DNA from: an uncultured Erysipelotrichales bacterium
GTDB taxonomy: Bacteria > Bacillota_I > Bacilli_A > Erysipelotrichales > Coprobacillaceae
Assembly (NCBI GenBank): GCA_910579135.1
Contig: CAJTTM010000027.1
Span: 1 to 33,431 of the forward strand
Reading direction: 5' to 3'
DNA length: 33,431 nucleotides
Position numbers and translations under genes: made by a program. Positions 31,261 to 33,431 of the stretch are shown here, one piece after another. Under the pieces are notes generated by a model, which worked only from the letters and a program-made list of their open reading frames with translations, was not told where the DNA came from and did no database searches. The first letter of the stretch is position 1. Each line of letters begins with the position of its first letter.

Positions 31261-33342
31261 ATGGAATTAAAAAATGATTTGTTGAAAGATTATGGTTGTT
31301 TGACTTTTAGTGATGACATCATGAAAGAACGTATTCCTAAATCAACTTATAAAGCTTTTCATGAAGCTTTAGCAAATGGTGAGGAATTGTCTAGAGAAAC
31401 AGCTACTGTTATTGCGAATGCAATGAAAATATGGGCTGTAGAAAATGGTGCTACACATTTCACTCATTGGTTTATGCCTATGACCGGATTGACAGCTGAA
31501 AAGCATGATGCTTTTTTAGAACCTGATGGTAGTAAAGCGGTATTGGAGTTCAGTGGTAAGACTTTAAGAAAGGGTGAACCTGATGCTTCGTCATTTCCTA
31601 GTGGTGGTTTACGAGCTACTTTTGAGGCAAGGGGTTATACTGCATGGGATTGTACTTCGCCTGCTTTTGTAAAAGGTGGAAGTTTATATATTCCGACTTT
31701 ATTTTGTTCTTATACTGGTGAGGCTTTGGATAAGAAAACTCCATTATTAAGATCTTTAGATACTTTATCAAAGGCGTCTTGTAGATTACTTTCTAAGTTA
31801 GGTTTAGAAGGTATTAAATCTGTAACTGCTTCTGTAGGAAGTGAACAGGAATATTTCTTGGTTGATGATAAATATTATCAAGAGCGTATGGATTTGAAAT
31901 TAACTGGTAGAACCTTATATGGTGCTATGGCTCCTAAGGGACAAGAATTAGAGGATCATTATTTTGGAAGTATTAAACGTAAGGTTGCGGCATTCATGAA
32001 AGATTTAGATAATGAATTATGGAAATATGGCATTCCTTCAAAAACTAAGCATAATGAGGTTGCTCCTGCACAGCATGAAGTTGCTTGTGTTTATCGTAAA
32101 GTGAATATGACTTCTGATAACAATCATTTATTAATGCAGTTAGCACAAGATATTGCGAAAAAACATGGTTTAAGATGCTTGTTACATGAAAAACCATTTG
32201 CTGGTGTTAATGGTTCAGGTAAACATAATAACTGGTCTGTGACAACAGATACAGGGATTAATTTGTTTAATCCTGGTAAGAATCCTGCTGAAAATTTGCC
32301 ATTCTTAGCTGTATTGGCTTGTACAGTTAAAGGCGTTGATGAATACGCAGATTTGTTACGTATGTCAGTTGCAACTGCAGGTAATGATCATAGATTGGGA
32401 GCAAATGAAGCTCCACCAGCTATTATTTCTATTTTCTTAGGAGAAGAATTAGATAAATTAGTAGATATGGTTATTGAGGGAAAAGAATTGGGTGATTTAG
32501 ATAGTGGTCGTTTTGCGACTGGTGTATCTGTTGTTCCTACTTTCTCTAAAGATAATACTGATCGTAATAGAACTTCACCATTTGCTTTTACTGGAAATAA
32601 GTTTGAATTTAGAGCTGTTGGTTCTGCTCAATCAATCGCTGGACCTAATACAATCTTAAATTCAATGTTAGCAGAAGAAATGGATCAAATGTCTGATTTA
32701 ATTGATAGTGGAATGGCTCCTCTAGAAGTTATTAAAAAGTTCTTATCTGAACATAAGAGAATTATCTTCAATGGTGATGGATATTCTAAAGAATGGGAAG
32801 AAGAAGCGATGAGACGTGGACTTGCGAATAATAAAAATACTGTAGATGCTATGGAATGTTTAAAAGAAGAAAAGAATATTGATATGTTAAATAGACATGG
32901 TGTTTATTCGAGAGTTGAATTAGCTTCTCGTTATGAAATTCTATTAGAAAATTATATTAAAACATTAGGTGTTGAAGCTTTAACAGCTTTAAAAATGGCC
33001 AAATCCCAAATTTATCCTGCTGCAGTTAAAGCATTAGGTAATATGTCAGAGAATGCTTTAAAAATAAAAGAAACTGGAGTGGATAATGCTTTCCTAGTGG
33101 ACGATGTGAATACTTTATCTTCTTTATTGACAACAATGAAGAGTCAAATGAAAGATTTAGAGGATAAGATTGAAAAAGCACAAAAATGTGAATTAGGAAT
33201 TCATGAACAAGCGGTAATGTGGAGAGATGAAGTTTTTGAAGCGATGAATATATTAAGGGCGACAGCTGATACAATTGAAACAGTTGTAGATGCTAAGGAT
33301 TGGCCAATGCCAACATATATTGATTTAATGTTTGGGATTTAA
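31261..33342 (+). CDS. glnN: Type III glutamine synthetase
   Basis: GlnN joins ammonia to glutamate with ATP. The 693-residue length and the motifs FTHWFMPMTGLTAEKHDAF near residue 83, SSFPSGGLRATFEARGYTAWD near 115, GSEQEYFLVD, KHNEVAPAQHEVA, VNGSGKHNNWSV and NRTSPFAFTGNKFEFRAVGS are those of GSIII, a long family unlike the usual GSI (GlnA). It acts in the cytoplasm as large oligomers. It supplies the glutamine that CarA uses. A consensus promoter and clear ribosome site precede it. The stop is followed by an inverted repeat without a T run. Confidence 0.97.
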   Translation: MELKNDLLKDYGCLTFSDDIMKERIPKSTYKAFHEALANGEELSRETATVIANAMKIWAVENGATHFTHWFMPMTGLTAEKHDAFLEPDGSKAVLEFSGKTLRKGEPDASSFPSGGLRATFEARGYTAWDCTSPAFVKGGSLYIPTLFCSYTGEALDKKTPLLRSLDTLSKASCRLLSKLGLEGIKSVTASVGSEQEYFLVDDKYYQERMDLKLTGRTLYGAMAPKGQELEDHYFGSIKRKVAAFMKDLDNELWKYGIPSKTKHNEVAPAQHEVACVYRKVNMTSDNNHLLMQLAQDIAKKHGLRCLLHEKPFAGVNGSGKHNNWSVTTDTGINLFNPGKNPAENLPFLAVLACTVKGVDEYADLLRMSVATAGNDHRLGANEAPPAIISIFLGEELDKLVDMVIEGKELGDLDSGRFATGVSVVPTFSKDNTDRNRTSPFAFTGNKFEFRAVGSAQSIAGPNTILNSMLAEEMDQMSDLIDSGMAPLEVIKKFLSEHKRIIFNGDGYSKEWEEEAMRRGLANNKNTVDAMECLKEEKNIDMLNRHGVYSRVELASRYEILLENYIKTLGVEALTALKMAKSQIYPAAVKALGNMSENALKIKETGVDNAFLVDDVNTLSSLLTTMKSQMKDLEDKIEKAQKCELGIHEQAVMWRDEVFEAMNILRATADTIETVVDAKDWPMPTYIDLMFGI

Positions 33343-33350
33343 TAAATGAA

Positions 33351-33377
33351 ACTGTTATGATAATAAATCATAGCAGT
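33351..33377. other. Perfect-looking hairpin without T run after glnN
   Basis: ACTGTTATGAT pairs with ATCATAGCAGT (one T-G pair) around AATAA. No T tract follows, so it is a poor intrinsic terminator; it may be an mRNA-stabilising stem or an operator for the next gene. TTGACA at 33385-33390 is only eight bases downstream. Confidence 0.55.
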
Positions 33378-33384
33378 CAGATTG

Positions 33385-33431
33385 TTGACAAATTAAATGA
33401 AAATATCAAATTCAAGTAAAAAGGATTGATG
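33385..33431 (+). promoter_or_regulatory. Possible start region of the next gene
   Basis: TTGACA at 33385-33390 may be a -35 box; no convincing -10 is seen. AAAAAGGA and an ATG form the last bases of the window (ATG 33429-33431), but the coding part lies outside. Confidence 0.3.

Overview
The window is AT-rich, densely coded DNA from a low-GC Gram-positive bacterium. A gut Erysipelotrichia-like organism (Coprobacillus/Erysipelatoclostridium group) is my best guess. The reasons are the A/T-biased codon use with strong AAGGAGG ribosome sites, the cell-wall anchored and Big_2 surface proteins, a VanRS-type two-component system, a YlbJ-like protein and a type III glutamine synthetase. I see no rRNA, tRNA, CRISPR array or intact insertion sequence. 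The lineage is an inference from gene content and style, not from a marker gene.

Layout. 1-1250: the 3' part of a PD-(D/E)XK (Rpn-type) transposase/nuclease gene, then a decayed second copy of its 3' end. 1253-3744: a MATE exporter whose ribosome-binding site is a run of ten G, convergent with a secreted Big_2 (Ig-like) protein. 3845-12374: a carbamoyl-phosphate block of carB1, kptA (RNA 2'-phosphotransferase), then carA-carB2. 12399-18762: a large repeat-rich wall-anchored surface protein, then lemA and a DUF2207 membrane protein. 18747-21452 (minus): a sensor kinase and response regulator. 21527-25624 (minus): a membrane-protein gene without a usable start, an HD hydrolase, a HAD hydrolase, a perR-rubrerythrin peroxide operon and a YlbJ-like membrane protein. 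25658-33342: hflX, an EIIB-like protein (minus), a YfcE-type phosphoesterase, a GntR/HutC regulator, a PTS EIIC permease, a small membrane protein and glnN.

How the genes work together. CarA and CarB2 make carbamoyl phosphate from glutamine; CarB2 resembles the Bacillus PyrAB (pyrimidine) type, while CarB1 is a second, differently descended large subunit. GlnN supplies glutamine. The GntR regulator very likely controls itself and the EIIC gene, because an identical 18-bp sequence lies in front of both, in opposite orientation. PerR and rubrerythrin are translationally coupled and form an oxidative-stress unit.

The most interesting signal is in front of carB1 and carA. Each has the same arrangement: a near-identical promoter (TTGAtT/TTGAaT, 17 bp, TATACT), a U-rich leader encoding a short peptide (23 or 25 codons) with its own ribosome site, and a near-identical intrinsic terminator whose first bases overlap the peptide's stop codon. 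The structural gene's own ribosome site follows. This is the architecture of the E. coli pyrBI UTP-sensing attenuator, not of the PyrR attenuators usual in Gram-positive pyr operons. It appears here as a pair on two separate car transcription units.
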